Below are positions 8,689-17,889 of a stretch of DNA of 33,271 nucleotides, piece by piece (within the stretch, counting starts at the first letter, position 1; each line of letters opens with the position of its first letter). Source of the stretch: JBFLVQ01 sp040758525 (lineage in GTDB: Bacteria; Acidobacteriota; Blastocatellia; Chloracidobacteriales; JADJPF01). Below the pieces are notes generated by a model that saw only the letters and a list, made by a program, of their open reading frames with translations, did not search any database and was not told the origin of the DNA. Both the position numbers and the translations under genes were made by a program. Location: NCBI GenBank assembly GCA_040758525.1, contig JBFLVQ010000023.1, positions 1-33,271 on the forward strand. Direction: 5' to 3'.

Positions 8689-11600
8689 ATGACTGAGCGG
8701 AACCGGGAAGATCACATATTACAACGCGCACTTGAGAAAGGATTGATTACTGAAGCACAGTTGCATAACAGTGAAACTGTCGCTTACCGAGCGGAGACAC
8801 TATCACAACAAGCGACACGTTGGGGGCATCGCATCGCCAGTCTGCTCGATCAAGGTTATTTAAATGAAGAGACTCTAGAAGCGCTTGCTAAAGAGATCGA
8901 AAATGAGCCTGCAGATCTCAACCGCACTGATAGCATTGAGGCTACCACAATAAGATTTGGTGCTTCGGAATTTTCTCTTACCCTGCCTTTGTCACGATCT
9001 TTGCGTTCTGCACAAGCCAAAGCTTTTCCTGTCGAGAAATGGGATCGTTATGAATTCATTGAATTGATCGGCGAAGGCGGGATAGGCCGTGTCTACAAGG
9101 CTAAGGATCTACGTTTACGGCGTAATGTTGCGCTGAAATTCTTGCGCCGTGATGATCCTGTGCAGGTAGAGCGACTCTTCCATGAAGCACAAGCACAGGC
9201 GCGTATACAGCATGATCATATTTGCAAGGTATATGAGGTGAGTGAAGTAGAGGGCCACCCCTATATCGCCATGCAGTATATCGATGGCCAATCGCTCGAT
9301 CGGGCGCGCGAGCATATGACTCTGGAAGAGAAGGTTAAAGCTATCAAAGAGATTGCTGAAGCGCTGCATGCTGCACATCGTATAGGACTAATTCATCGTG
9401 ATATCAAGCCTGCCAACATAATGGTAGAACATGGTGAAGATGGGCGTTGGCGACCTTATGTAATGGACTTTGGGTTAGTGCGTGAGATTGAATCAAAAGG
9501 GCAGACTGTTACGGGAATGGTTATGGGGACACCTTCCTATATGTCACCCGAACAAGCGCGTGGCGAAGTCCATCAGTTGGATTGCCATACCGATATCTAC
9601 AGCCTGGGTGCTACGCTCTATGCATTGCTAAGTGGACGACCACCATTCGAAGGTACAGCGATCGTAAAATTTATTATGAAGGCAGGCGAAGATGATCTAG
9701 AACCGCAATCGCTACGCACATTCAATTATAGTATTTCTGCAGATCTAGAAACGATCGTAATGAAGTGCCTGGAGAAGGATCCGCAGCGGCGCTATGATAG
9801 CGCGAAAGCACTTGCCGAAGATCTACAACGTTATTTGGATGGTGAGCCGATCCAGGCACGGCCAGTGACTTGGACTTACCGAATAACTAAGAAGGCGAAG
9901 AAGAATCGTACCTTGGTAATTGTGTTGGCATTAACTATCGTGCTGACGATAGTGTTAGCCGCAATGGGTCTACAAGCGCGTAGAACTGCTGCTGAACAGG
10001 CTCGTCTAGCACAGCAGTTTGGTCAAGAGTTCGGCCAACGTGTTCAAGAGATCGAAGGTATTATGCGTTTTGCTTCACTATTGCCTCTACATGACACTCG
10101 TCGTGAGCGAGCAATGATAAAGCTACGTATACAGGGTATTGAAAATCAGTTGTCACAGATAGGACCAGTTGGACAAGGGCCAGCCCATTACGCAATTGGG
10201 CGAGGATACCTGACACTGCAAGAATATCAATTAGCCCGTGAACATTTACAGAAAGCTCGGCAATTAGGTTACCAATCGCGGGAGGTAAATTATGCGCTTG
10301 GACAGACAATGGGCGCACTCTACCTTAAGGCGCTTGAAGAGACACAGCGAATTGCTGCTAGAGAAGTGCGCGAGCGACGTATAAGGGAGATTGAAGGGGA
10401 ATATAAAGAGCCAGCACTTACTTATCTAAAAGCCAGTAATGGTGTACGTACCGATTCGCCTGCTTATGTAGAAGGATTAATCGCTTTTTACGAAAAACGT
10501 TACGATGAAGCATTGAGCAAGGCAATACAGGCTTTTCAAGAGGTGCCTTGGCTTTATGAGGCACGCAAACTGGAAGGCGATATTTATCTAATGTTAGGAA
10601 ATGAGAAGCAGTCGCGCGGTGATTACCCTGGGGCGCTTGCCAACTATCAGCGTGCTGGTGATGCTTATCGTGAAGCAATGGCAATTGGTGAAAGCGATGC
10701 TACTGTCTATGAGGGCGAGTGTACTCGTTACATTAATATCATTGAAACAAAACAACAGCAAGGCGGTGATTTGAAAGAGTTGTTTGAGCAGGCCTTGATT
10801 GCTTGTGATCGTGCCCTTGAGGCTAATTCAGAGAGCAGTCAGGCTTATAATAAAAAATCGCTTGCCTATCTATATCAGGCTGAGTACCAATTATTACATG
10901 GTGAAGATATCAAGTTATCACTAGTGAAAGCAATTGAGATGGGTGAGCAGTCGATACGTTTCTCACCACGCTTCTCCAACGCTTATAACAATGTTGGCGT
11001 TGCTTATCAAACCCAGGGTGACTATGAATTGGATAGAGGAATGGATCCGCGTTCATCCTTTGACCGTGCTACAGAGTATTATCGTAAGGCGCTGCAGTTT
11101 GATCCAAACTTCTCTTACACTTATAACAATCTTGGCAACCTATATGAAAGCAGAGGCGAATATGAGTTTGGACAAGGTATAGATCCACGTGCTTCACTTG
11201 ATCTTGCCATTGAGAACTATCAACAGACCATTCGCCTCAGTCCTGACAGTTCCTATAGTTATAGTAATTTGGGAGTTGCTTACAAGACTCGTGCGATCTA
11301 TGAGATGGAACAGGGATTAGATCCTCGTGATGCACTTAAGCGCGCGATTGAGAGTCATGAGAAATCGCTCCAGCTCAACCCAAACAATGCTTATGCCTAT
11401 AGCAATCTTGGCCTGGCTTGTGAAAACATGGGTGAATATGAGATGCTTAATGAAAGAGATCCACAACCTTTCTTACAACGTGCCATTGATGCCTTTGGCA
11501 AAGCAATAGAACTCAATCCCAATATTGCTCCCCCTTACAACAATCTAGGCATTGCTTTTACTGCCATAGGGCAGTATCAACTGGAGCATGGTGCAGATCC

Positions 11601-12132
11601 TACTAAGGCACTCGATAGTGCCCGTACTGCTTTACAGAAGGCGATTCGTATACAGCCTAATCATAATGAAATGTACTTGCGTATGGGGCAATTGGAGTTA
11701 GTAGCAGCACGGGCAGCGCAGCGTCGAGGACAAGATCCCAAACCCTATTTTGAAAAGTCGGCAGCACAGCTACAACAATCTTTGCGCTTCAATCCAGGGA
11801 ATCTAGATGTTTATCAAGAACTCGCGGATCTTTATCATGAGCGGGCACAGTGGTTGATGCAACAACCAGCAAAGGCTGCTAGTGAGATAGGGCAGGGGCG
11901 AGAAAATATTGATAAAGTACTCTCAATCAATGATCAACTTCCTAGTGCAATGGTGATTAAAGGCGCGCTGTTACTAGATGAAGCGCGCATCACTACAGAA
12001 GTGGGGCGTCGACGAGCATTGGTGTCAGGGGCAAAGTCACTAATTAACCAAGCATTGCAGCGAAATGCGCTCTTACAACATAAATATGGCGCGTTATTGC
12101 AACAGGCCGAACAACTCAGCCAAGCAGAATAA
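8689..12132 (+). CDS. Membrane Ser/Thr protein kinase with TPR array
   Basis: This 1147-residue kinase starts at ATG 8689, preceded by GAGGTGAT. Residues 1-120 form a helical N-terminal region of unknown role. The kinase domain covers about 121-390: Gly loop GEGGIGRV (from 128), VALK lysine, HRDIKPAN (catalytic HRD 236-238), DFG (260-262) and SYMSPEQARG in place of APE. A single membrane helix spans about 409-431. The C-terminal part is built of TPR-like helical pairs. From residue 694 to 1061 there are eight consecutive repeats of exactly 46 residues, each with an extra segment ending G-x-D-P-R/x between the canonical helices. One membrane span would place the repeats outside the cytoplasm as a sensor or scaffold, with the kinase inside. 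Substrates are unknown. The catalytic residues are complete, so it is probably active. Confidence 0.93.
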   Translation: MTERNREDHILQRALEKGLITEAQLHNSETVAYRAETLSQQATRWGHRIASLLDQGYLNEETLEALAKEIENEPADLNRTDSIEATTIRFGASEFSLTLPLSRSLRSAQAKAFPVEKWDRYEFIELIGEGGIGRVYKAKDLRLRRNVALKFLRRDDPVQVERLFHEAQAQARIQHDHICKVYEVSEVEGHPYIAMQYIDGQSLDRAREHMTLEEKVKAIKEIAEALHAAHRIGLIHRDIKPANIMVEHGEDGRWRPYVMDFGLVREIESKGQTVTGMVMGTPSYMSPEQARGEVHQLDCHTDIYSLGATLYALLSGRPPFEGTAIVKFIMKAGEDDLEPQSLRTFNYSISADLETIVMKCLEKDPQRRYDSAKALAEDLQRYLDGEPIQARPVTWTYRITKKAKKNRTLVIVLALTIVLTIVLAAMGLQARRTAAEQARLAQQFGQEFGQRVQEIEGIMRFASLLPLHDTRRERAMIKLRIQGIENQLSQIGPVGQGPAHYAIGRGYLTLQEYQLAREHLQKARQLGYQSREVNYALGQTMGALYLKALEETQRIAAREVRERRIREIEGEYKEPALTYLKASNGVRTDSPAYVEGLIAFYEKRYDEALSKAIQAFQEVPWLYEARKLEGDIYLMLGNEKQSRGDYPGALANYQRAGDAYREAMAIGESDATVYEGECTRYINIIETKQQQGGDLKELFEQALIACDRALEANSESSQAYNKKSLAYLYQAEYQLLHGEDIKLSLVKAIEMGEQSIRFSPRFSNAYNNVGVAYQTQGDYELDRGMDPRSSFDRATEYYRKALQFDPNFSYTYNNLGNLYESRGEYEFGQGIDPRASLDLAIENYQQTIRLSPDSSYSYSNLGVAYKTRAIYEMEQGLDPRDALKRAIESHEKSLQLNPNNAYAYSNLGLACENMGEYEMLNERDPQPFLQRAIDAFGKAIELNPNIAPPYNNLGIAFTAIGQYQLEHGADPTKALDSARTALQKAIRIQPNHNEMYLRMGQLELVAARAAQRRGQDPKPYFEKSAAQLQQSLRFNPGNLDVYQELADLYHERAQWLMQQPAKAASEIGQGRENIDKVLSINDQLPSAMVIKGALLLDEARITTEVGRRRALVSGAKSLINQALQRNALLQHKYGALLQQAEQLSQAE
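10768..11871 (+). repeat. Eight 46-residue TPR-variant coding repeats
   Basis: Within the kinase gene, eight protein repeats of exactly 46 residues (138 bases each) follow without gaps. The consensus has a small residue at position 9, P near 21, Y at 27, N at 28-29, G or A at 31, Y at 34, Y at 40 and G at 45, and D-P at 1-2 in six of the eight. Standard TPRs are 34 residues; here 12 residues are added per unit. The DNA copies are clearly diverged, so the array is old. Confidence 0.85.
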
Positions 12133-12258
12133 ATTTTTACGTAATAATAGCTGCGCACTGTTGCTAGATGTGATATAAATTCCCTATGCCCTGAGTCTAA
12201 CAAAATACTAAATCGAAGATAGGTAGCCAAGAGGGAAGCCACATAGGCAGATACTCTG

Positions 12259-12284
12259 CAGTGGACGGAGATAATCGTCCATTG
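12259..12284 (+). promoter_or_regulatory. 5' leader hairpin or operator dyad
   Basis: CAGTGGACG (12259-12267) pairs with CGTCCATTG (12276-12284) with one G.T pair and an 8-base loop. It ends 10 bases before the AGGAGG ribosome site (12295-12300) of the small gene at 12310. It could be a translation-control hairpin or a protein site. Confidence 0.35.
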
Positions 12285-12309
12285 ATGAAAATCTAGGAGG
12301 CGCTTATCT

Positions 12310-12600
12310 ATGGATAAAGTTCAGGAGATTTTGGGAAGGATTGCCCTTCCGTTGACATTACCGGAAGAGGCATACAGTTTTGCACAAGGGCAGCCCAATC
12401 TCGATCTTATCATTAGCCAGTTACCATTAGAACTCTACCCTTATCTAGATCTTGAGGTGACCGGCTCACACCGTTCACAGGATGGACAGATCGTCTATAG
12501 ACTGCAATTAATGGATGGTGGCTATATCAAAGTTCGTGTGCAGAATTGCGCCATTGTTGAATTGACCAAGAAGTCTATTATGGTTGAAGGCGCAGGTTGA
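12310..12600 (+). CDS. Small hypothetical protein (96 aa)
   Basis: A perfect AGGAGG sits nine bases before the ATG, so this small frame is very probably translated. The protein has 96 residues. Its N-terminal half contains LPLTLPEEAYSFAQGQPNLD, and its C-terminal half is rich in predicted beta strands, including a YRLQLMDGGYIKVRVQ segment. It has no signal peptide, no Cys cluster and no catalytic motif that I can identify. It stands alone between the kinase and moxR genes, 177 bases after the former and 153 before the latter, with a hairpin in its leader. I do not recognise the family. It may be restricted to close relatives. Confidence 0.75.
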   Translation: MDKVQEILGRIALPLTLPEEAYSFAQGQPNLDLIISQLPLELYPYLDLEVTGSHRSQDGQIVYRLQLMDGGYIKVRVQNCAIVELTKKSIMVEGAG

Positions 12601-12720
12601 TTTTTTTGTAACAACTAGTTATTTACGATCTAGGCGCGTACCCCGCGCCATTCTGCTCACCTAGGATTATACAAGTATCTTCATGCTCATCTTGACCCTC
12701 AAAGCTGATTGTGAAAGAGT

Positions 12721-12739
12721 AGTATGAGTTGATCATACT
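12721..12739. promoter_or_regulatory. Perfect dyad upstream of moxR
   Basis: AGTATGA (12721-12727) and TCATACT (12733-12739) form a perfect 7-base inverted repeat around GTTGA, ending 14 bases before the moxR start. It could be an operator or a hairpin controlling access to the ribosome site. No regulator can be named. Confidence 0.3.
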
Positions 12740-12753
12740 CGCAGGCGAAGTTT

Positions 12754-13773
12754 ATGGAGATAGACATTCAACAATTAGGCAATCAGGTGCGTGAGCAGGC
12801 AGCAATGGTAGCACGACTGACTGGTGAGGTGCGCAAACGTGTAATCGGTCAGAGTTACTTGCTTGAACGGCTTTTGATCGGACTGCTTACAGGCGGCCAT
12901 ATCCTGCTAGAAGGTGTTCCAGGACTAGCCAAGACACTGACAGTGCGAACACTTTCAGAATGTCTTGATCTAGCGTTTCACCGCATACAGTTTACCCCGG
13001 ATCTGCTTCCTGCCGATCTGATTGGCACGCTTATTTACAATCAAAAGACAGGAGAGTTTGTTGCGCGGCGTGGTCCAGTCTTTGCCAATCTAATCCTCGC
13101 CGATGAGATCAATCGTGCTCCTGCCAAGGTGCAGAGTGCATTACTTGAAGCTATGCAGGAACGGCAAGTTACCATTGGTGATAGTACCTATATATTGCCT
13201 GAGCCATTTCTAGTGCTTGCTACTCAGAATCCTATCGAACAGGAAGGCACTTATCCACTGCCAGAAGCACAAGTCGATCGCTTTATGCTCAAGGTATTGG
13301 TCGATTATCCATCACGTAAAGAAGAGCGTGAAATGCTGGAGCGGCTTGCTACCCAGAAAAATGCGGTTGGAGAAGCCGCTTCTGCAACCAATATTGTCGT
13401 AAGCAAGGTTCTTACCGGACCACAATTACAACAGTTGCGCGCTACTGTAAGTCAGATCTATATAGATGAGCGGGTAAAGGACTATTGTCTGGACATAGTA
13501 CAGGCTACTCGCACACCAGCTACTTTCAAACTTGAGGATTTGAAATCACTAGTAAGATTTGGCGCCTCACCACGTGCTACGCTCTATCTTACCATTGCTG
13601 CTAAAGCCTATGCTTATCTTAAGGGGCGGGCTTATGTCACGCCTGAAGATGTCAAAGCGATCTGCTATGATGTCTTGCGCCATCGCTTGATACTAACTTA
13701 TGAGGCTGAAGCAGAAGAGGTCACATCTGACGAATTGATCAAACGTATACTTGATCATGTGTCAGTGCCATAA
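12754..13773 (+). CDS. MoxR-family AAA+ ATPase
   Basis: This 339-residue single-domain AAA+ protein has the MoxR signature: Walker A GVPGLAKT (54-61), Walker B LILADEIN (Asp117, Glu118), an RAPAKVQSALLEAMQE helix, and ATQNPIEQEGTYPLPEAQ with sensor and arginine-finger regions. MoxR ATPases act as chaperone-like motors that assemble or activate metal-containing or VWA-domain partner complexes. The neighbours fit: DUF58, a BatD-like membrane protein and two VWA proteins follow on the same strand. The ribosome site is weak. A perfect dyad lies just before the start. The stop is followed after three bases by the DUF58 start, so the two are surely co-translated from one message. Confidence 0.94.
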   Translation: MEIDIQQLGNQVREQAAMVARLTGEVRKRVIGQSYLLERLLIGLLTGGHILLEGVPGLAKTLTVRTLSECLDLAFHRIQFTPDLLPADLIGTLIYNQKTGEFVARRGPVFANLILADEINRAPAKVQSALLEAMQERQVTIGDSTYILPEPFLVLATQNPIEQEGTYPLPEAQVDRFMLKVLVDYPSRKEEREMLERLATQKNAVGEAASATNIVVSKVLTGPQLQQLRATVSQIYIDERVKDYCLDIVQATRTPATFKLEDLKSLVRFGASPRATLYLTIAAKAYAYLKGRAYVTPEDVKAICYDVLRHRLILTYEAEAEEVTSDELIKRILDHVSVP

Positions 13774-13776
13774 GCA

Positions 13777-14703
13777 ATGACAGATAATACCAACCCTCGC
13801 GAATCCTTGGTGCTGCCCAAGGAGCTCGCGCGCAAGATAAAACAGTTCGAAATACATAGCCGTAAGTTGATCTATGCCGGTCTAGCAGGCGAGTACCGTA
13901 GTGTCTTCCGTGGTCGTGGTATGGAGTTTGAAGAAGTGCGGCCTTATACTCCTGGCGATGATATTCGTTTTATTGATTGGAATGTTTCGGCGCGTACGGC
14001 TAGTCTATATATCAAAAAACATATTGAAGAGCGTGAGCAGACCGTGCTATTGGTTGTTGATCTCTCTCGTTCTGGCGATTTTACTACAGCAACACGTACT
14101 AAGCGTGAGATTGCTGCTGAGATCTGCTGTATTCTCGGGTTTGCTGCTGCTGCTAATAATGATCGTGTGGGTTTGCTACTATTCACAGATCAAGTCGAGA
14201 AGTATGTACCGCCCGAGCGCGGTACACGACACGCTTTACGTATTGTGCGAGATCTACTGCTGGTCCAACCTAAGGGCCGACGTACTGACATTGCTACTGC
14301 GCTCGATTACTTAAACCGGGTGATGCGACGTCCTGCGGTGGTCTTTCTTGTCTCTGATCTTTTAAGTTCCAACTTTGAGCGAGCCTTACGAGTTGCTAGT
14401 CGCCGCCACGATATAGTAGTGATACAGCTTACTGATGCACGCGAAAATCTCTTACCACCAGTTGGACTGCTTGAGTTTGAAGATGCCGAGACCGGCGAAC
14501 GACTCTTTGTAGATACAACCAATGCTGCTTTTCAGGATAGCTTTGCACAGTTGGCTAGTCGTGAAGAGGAGCGTTGGCAAAAGCTCTTTTACCGTCTTTC
14601 TATCGATTATTTACGCTTAAAGACACATGAGCCTTATGAAGCCGCGCTACGTCGGCTCTTTATGCTCCGTTCCCGGCGTCTAGTACATCAGATATCAGCC
14701 TGA
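13777..14703 (+). CDS. DUF58 domain protein (MoxR partner)
   Basis: The 308-residue protein carries the DUF58 core: an N-terminal RKLIYAGLAGEYRS segment, FRGRGMEFEEVRPY, then TPGDDIRFIDWNVSART, followed by a VWA-like fold whose first strand reads VLLVVDLSRSGDF. The Asp-x-Ser-x-Ser-type motif is only partly kept (D-L-S-R-S), typical of DUF58. No membrane segment is present. This family is nearly always encoded next to moxR and is thought to work with it in cell-envelope or stress functions. The gene starts three bases after moxR and is followed after 79 bases by the BatD-like gene. Confidence 0.93.
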   Translation: MTDNTNPRESLVLPKELARKIKQFEIHSRKLIYAGLAGEYRSVFRGRGMEFEEVRPYTPGDDIRFIDWNVSARTASLYIKKHIEEREQTVLLVVDLSRSGDFTTATRTKREIAAEICCILGFAAAANNDRVGLLLFTDQVEKYVPPERGTRHALRIVRDLLLVQPKGRRTDIATALDYLNRVMRRPAVVFLVSDLLSSNFERALRVASRRHDIVVIQLTDARENLLPPVGLLEFEDAETGERLFVDTTNAAFQDSFAQLASREEERWQKLFYRLSIDYLRLKTHEPYEAALRRLFMLRSRRLVHQISA

Positions 14704-14782
14704 AGGTATCACTCATCACTTGATATACGAGGATAATTCGCAAGAGACTTTTCAGCGTGGCACAATTGCTAGATAATCAATA

Positions 14783-15760
14783 ATGATGCAGTGTATTGGT
14801 CTTAGACGATTCAGCAGTAAGGTGATTCGAATACTTGTAGTAATCTGCCTGTTCGCGCTTACCAGCCTGGCAAGTAGCGACGAGATTATTAGTGTCCGCT
14901 TGGTACAGGATAAAGAGAAACATTTTATTGGCGATCCGGTGCGTATAGAGATTGGTATACGCCACCAAGCCAGTAATAAGTATGAGGTAGAAATAGATAA
15001 AGAGGGTTTGGGACCGCTTGAATTGCACGATCCACCAGTGGCGCAGACACACGCTATTGATGGGCAACTGGCTGAGACACAAATAGAGATAACATTGCTT
15101 CCTTTTGCTACTGGAAAGTTGCCTATCCCTCCTTTCTTAATAGTTGGCAGCAATGGTGAACAGCTTCAGACACCGCCCTTGGAGATGAATGTAGAGACGA
15201 TTACTGCGCCACAAGAACAGCAGATCAAGGATGTCAGACCACTTCCCAAGGCGCCATTGAATGGTTGGTTACAACCGGTTGTCCTAACCGTATTGCTTGC
15301 TAGCGCTGGCCTATATTGGTTACTAAGGGTTGCAGATGCGCACGCCACGCGTTGGTTATCGGCAGCTATAGGGTTGTTGACAGCGCGTGCTACTCCGCGG
15401 CCAGTTGCGCCAGTTGTACCCCGTGTCACACTAGAAGAAGAGGCGATTGCTAAGTTGCGCCTGTTGATTGCCTCTGGTCTAGTCAGTACAGATTTAAAAC
15501 GATTTTATATACAGCTCGCCGATATAATGGTTAATTATGCCGTGGCGCGTTACGGTGTTAAAGGTTGCGAGTATACAACTGCAGAACTGCTTACACTTTT
15601 TGCTGAGAAAGGTGTGCCGGTGCTGGTGACATCGGCTTTCGAGCAGATCTTAACGGCTTGCGATCTGGTGAAATTCGCACGTGGGCAGCCTCCTGTAGAG
15701 GCGGCCCAGGGCGCCGTACGTCAGGCTATCGATCTATTCAAAGCGCTTAATTTCAAGTGA
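14783..15760 (+). CDS. BatD/DUF4381-like membrane protein
   Basis: The 325-residue protein has a signal peptide (about 1-31, ending SLASS), an extracytoplasmic beta-rich domain beginning ISVRLVQDKEKHFIGDPVRIEI, one membrane helix (about 161-185) and a C-terminal cytosolic helical domain. This matches the usual topology of BatD- or DUF4381-type proteins in moxR clusters, in which an Ig-like outer domain is followed by a transmembrane helix. Sequence motifs alone do not separate these two names, so I use both. ATG 14783 is followed at once by another ATG; either could start. The TGA stop is part of a perfect 19-base palindrome before batA. Confidence 0.78.
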   Translation: MMQCIGLRRFSSKVIRILVVICLFALTSLASSDEIISVRLVQDKEKHFIGDPVRIEIGIRHQASNKYEVEIDKEGLGPLELHDPPVAQTHAIDGQLAETQIEITLLPFATGKLPIPPFLIVGSNGEQLQTPPLEMNVETITAPQEQQIKDVRPLPKAPLNGWLQPVVLTVLLASAGLYWLLRVADAHATRWLSAAIGLLTARATPRPVAPVVPRVTLEEEAIAKLRLLIASGLVSTDLKRFYIQLADIMVNYAVARYGVKGCEYTTAELLTLFAEKGVPVLVTSAFEQILTACDLVKFARGQPPVEAAQGAVRQAIDLFKALNFK

Positions 15761-15776
15761 GCGAAAGTTTCGCTCA
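15758..15776. other. Perfect palindrome at the junction before batA
   Basis: TGAGCGAAAGTTTCGCTCA is a perfect inverted repeat with 9-base arms around one central G. It begins with the stop codon of the preceding gene and ends 17 bases before the batA ATG. Such a tight dyad is more like a protein site or a processing element than an RNA hairpin, whose loop would need several stem pairs to open. Confidence 0.45.
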
Positions 15777-15793
15777 GGCCGAGGTTAAAGGCG

Positions 15794-16804
15794 ATGATAC
15801 GTTTCGCCAATGGCTGGCTGCTCTGGCTGCTCTGGCTTAATCTGTTAATCTTATATTTTTGGTATCGCCGCTGGCATAAACCTTCCACAGTGGTTTTGCC
15901 AAGTCTAACACGTTTGCGTCCGGCGGCGGTTTCCCTTAGCTTACGCGGTCGGCTGAGTAAGTGGCTAGTGTTATTACGTGTATTAGCCTTCTCCTGTCTT
16001 GTCATAGCATTGGCACGTCCACAGGCAATCGCGCATGTTGAACAGATCAAAACAGAAGTGATCGATATCATTATTACACTCGATGTCTCATTAAGCATGG
16101 GTGCGCAAGATTTCCAGGCTAGTAGTCGCCTTAGCGTAGCCAAAAGTATGATTGAGAAGTTTATTAATGGCCGTCAAGCGGATCGTTTGGGCCTTATTAC
16201 TTTTGCTGCTTATAGTCAGTTACGTTGTCCGCTTACACTCGATTACGATATCTTGAAGATGCAATTGCAGCAGGTTGATCTAGTTGATCGTAATGATCAG
16301 GAAGCCAATGGCACAGCCATTGGGCTATCACTGGCGAGCAGTGTAAATCATCTGCGCGACTCCAATGCTAAGAGTCGTGTTGTGGTACTACTCACAGATG
16401 GAGATAACAATATTACTACAGTTGAGCCACAGACCGCTGCCGAAATTGCACGTGTGATTGGGGTAAAGGTTTATGCTGTAGGAGTAGGCACAACCGGTAT
16501 GGTGCCAATGCCTAGTCGTAATCCTGCCGACCCGGCAGGCACCTATACACTACAACAGTCTGGCTTCAATGAAGATGTGCTGCGCCAGATTGCTACAACT
16601 ACAGGGGGGCGTTACTTTCGTGCTACGGATCGCCAATCACTAGAAACAATCTTTCGTGAGATTGATAGCCTAGAACGCACTGAGGTACAGGTACAACGTT
16701 ATAACCGCTATCAAGAGCTTTTCTGGTCTTGGGTTATTGTAGCCATTGTTATGCTGTTAACTGAAGTGACACTACAGCATACCTATTTGCGCATATTGCC
16801 ATAA
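15794..16804 (+). CDS. batA: BatA-type VWA membrane protein
   Basis: This 336-residue protein has two N-terminal membrane helices (about 7-24 and 57-76), a von Willebrand A domain and a C-terminal membrane helix (about 312-330). The metal-ion site is complete: DVSLSMG (Asp97, Ser99, Ser101), the Thr in NGTAIG, and the Asp in LLTDGDNN. The ALARPQ segment before the domain is typical of BatA/BatB proteins. These are linked to aerotolerance and envelope stress in Bacteroides and Leptospira, though a general role is inferred. The VWA domain lies between membrane helices. The second VWA gene begins six bases after its stop. Confidence 0.9.
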   Translation: MIRFANGWLLWLLWLNLLILYFWYRRWHKPSTVVLPSLTRLRPAAVSLSLRGRLSKWLVLLRVLAFSCLVIALARPQAIAHVEQIKTEVIDIIITLDVSLSMGAQDFQASSRLSVAKSMIEKFINGRQADRLGLITFAAYSQLRCPLTLDYDILKMQLQQVDLVDRNDQEANGTAIGLSLASSVNHLRDSNAKSRVVVLLTDGDNNITTVEPQTAAEIARVIGVKVYAVGVGTTGMVPMPSRNPADPAGTYTLQQSGFNEDVLRQIATTTGGRYFRATDRQSLETIFREIDSLERTEVQVQRYNRYQELFWSWVIVAIVMLLTEVTLQHTYLRILP

Positions 16805-16810
16805 GAAGTG

Positions 16811-17821
16811 ATGTGGGAAGAATTCCAATTTCGTCATCCTTATTATCTATACTTGATCAGCCTGGCGCTACCATTGGCAATGCTCTTCTATTGGTTGATT
16901 GAGCGGCGGCGGCGACAGTTTCTGCATTTTCTTGGTGAACCAGCAACTATACGCGCGGCACAGGCCGTTAAACATTATCGATTGCGAGTAGGGTTATTAT
17001 TAGCAGCAGCCATCTGTGGAGTTATTGCACTGGCACGTCCACAGTGGGGGCAGTATCAAGATCTAGTACAGGCTAAAGGTATAGATGTGATAATCGCAGT
17101 CGATGTCTCGTTAAGTATGTTGGCCAATGATGAGTCGCCATCACGTCTAGCGCGTGCACGCCGGCTCTGTGCAGATTTGATCGAGCGATTACATAGCCAT
17201 AGGGTTGGACTGATCGCTTTTGCCGGTAATAGTGCAGCATTAATGCCATTAACATTAGATACTGTGGCGCTGAAAACTTTTGTTGATGCGCTTGATAGTC
17301 GAGCTGTGGATGAGCCAGGCACTTCCGTTGTACAGGCAATACGGCGTGCCACACAGAGCTTTAAGTCGATTGGCAAACAGTCAAGAGTATTGGTGATCAT
17401 ATCTGATGGTGAGGATCAGGCTGATGAGCCGCTCGATAGTGTACGCGCCGCCGCTTATGAAGCCGCCGATAATGGCGTTATTATATTAACAGTAGGAGTG
17501 GGTACAAGTGTAGGAAGTAATATTCCTCTTGATGAGATTGGCGCTTCAGGCTTCAAATATGATTATGATGGTAATCTGGTGGTGACCAGACTTGATGAGA
17601 CTTTATTACAAGTCGCTGCTGAAGTAACCCAAGGTCTTTATCTACCAGTACAGCCTGATGGCAAAGAGACTGATCTAGTTGTTGCTTTTGTTGACCGCTT
17701 GAACAAAGGCGAATTCCGCGATCGTCTTACCCGTGACCGTGAGGAGCGTTATCAGTATCCGCTGGCAGCGGCATTATTGCTATTAATGTTGGATACTTTG
17801 GTTGCGCTACGCCGCCTCTGA
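16811..17821 (+). CDS. batB: BatB-type VWA membrane protein
   Basis: A paralogue of the preceding gene, 336 residues, with two N-terminal membrane helices, ALARPQWGQ, a VWA domain with intact metal site (DVSLSM from Asp98, a Thr in PGTS, and ISDGEDQ) and a C-terminal hydrophobic helix. I used ATG 16811 rather than the GTG directly before it, since MWEEFQF.HPYYLY fits family starts. Tight spacing places it in the same message as batA. The two VWA proteins probably form a membrane complex served by the MoxR ATPase. No BatC/BatE-type TPR protein follows; the next gene encodes a very small soluble protein. Confidence 0.9.
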   Translation: MWEEFQFRHPYYLYLISLALPLAMLFYWLIERRRRQFLHFLGEPATIRAAQAVKHYRLRVGLLLAAAICGVIALARPQWGQYQDLVQAKGIDVIIAVDVSLSMLANDESPSRLARARRLCADLIERLHSHRVGLIAFAGNSAALMPLTLDTVALKTFVDALDSRAVDEPGTSVVQAIRRATQSFKSIGKQSRVLVIISDGEDQADEPLDSVRAAAYEAADNGVIILTVGVGTSVGSNIPLDEIGASGFKYDYDGNLVVTRLDETLLQVAAEVTQGLYLPVQPDGKETDLVVAFVDRLNKGEFRDRLTRDREERYQYPLAAALLLLMLDTLVALRRL

Positions 17822-17889
17822 TGCTTCCATTTTGGCCCCGCTTATGACAGAATCGGCATTCGCCAAAATAAACTATCGGAGGAGCAAGC

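Noticed and set aside
12633..12649. GGCGCG-CGCGCC hairpin as a terminator of the small gene
   Set aside because: It has only six pairs and no T-run follows on either strand; the T-run at 12600-12607 precedes it.
14752..15153. Long minus-strand frames inside the BatD-like and neighbouring genes
   Set aside because: They are antisense to well-supported coding sequence and have Ser/Cys/Ile-rich compositions typical of shadow frames.
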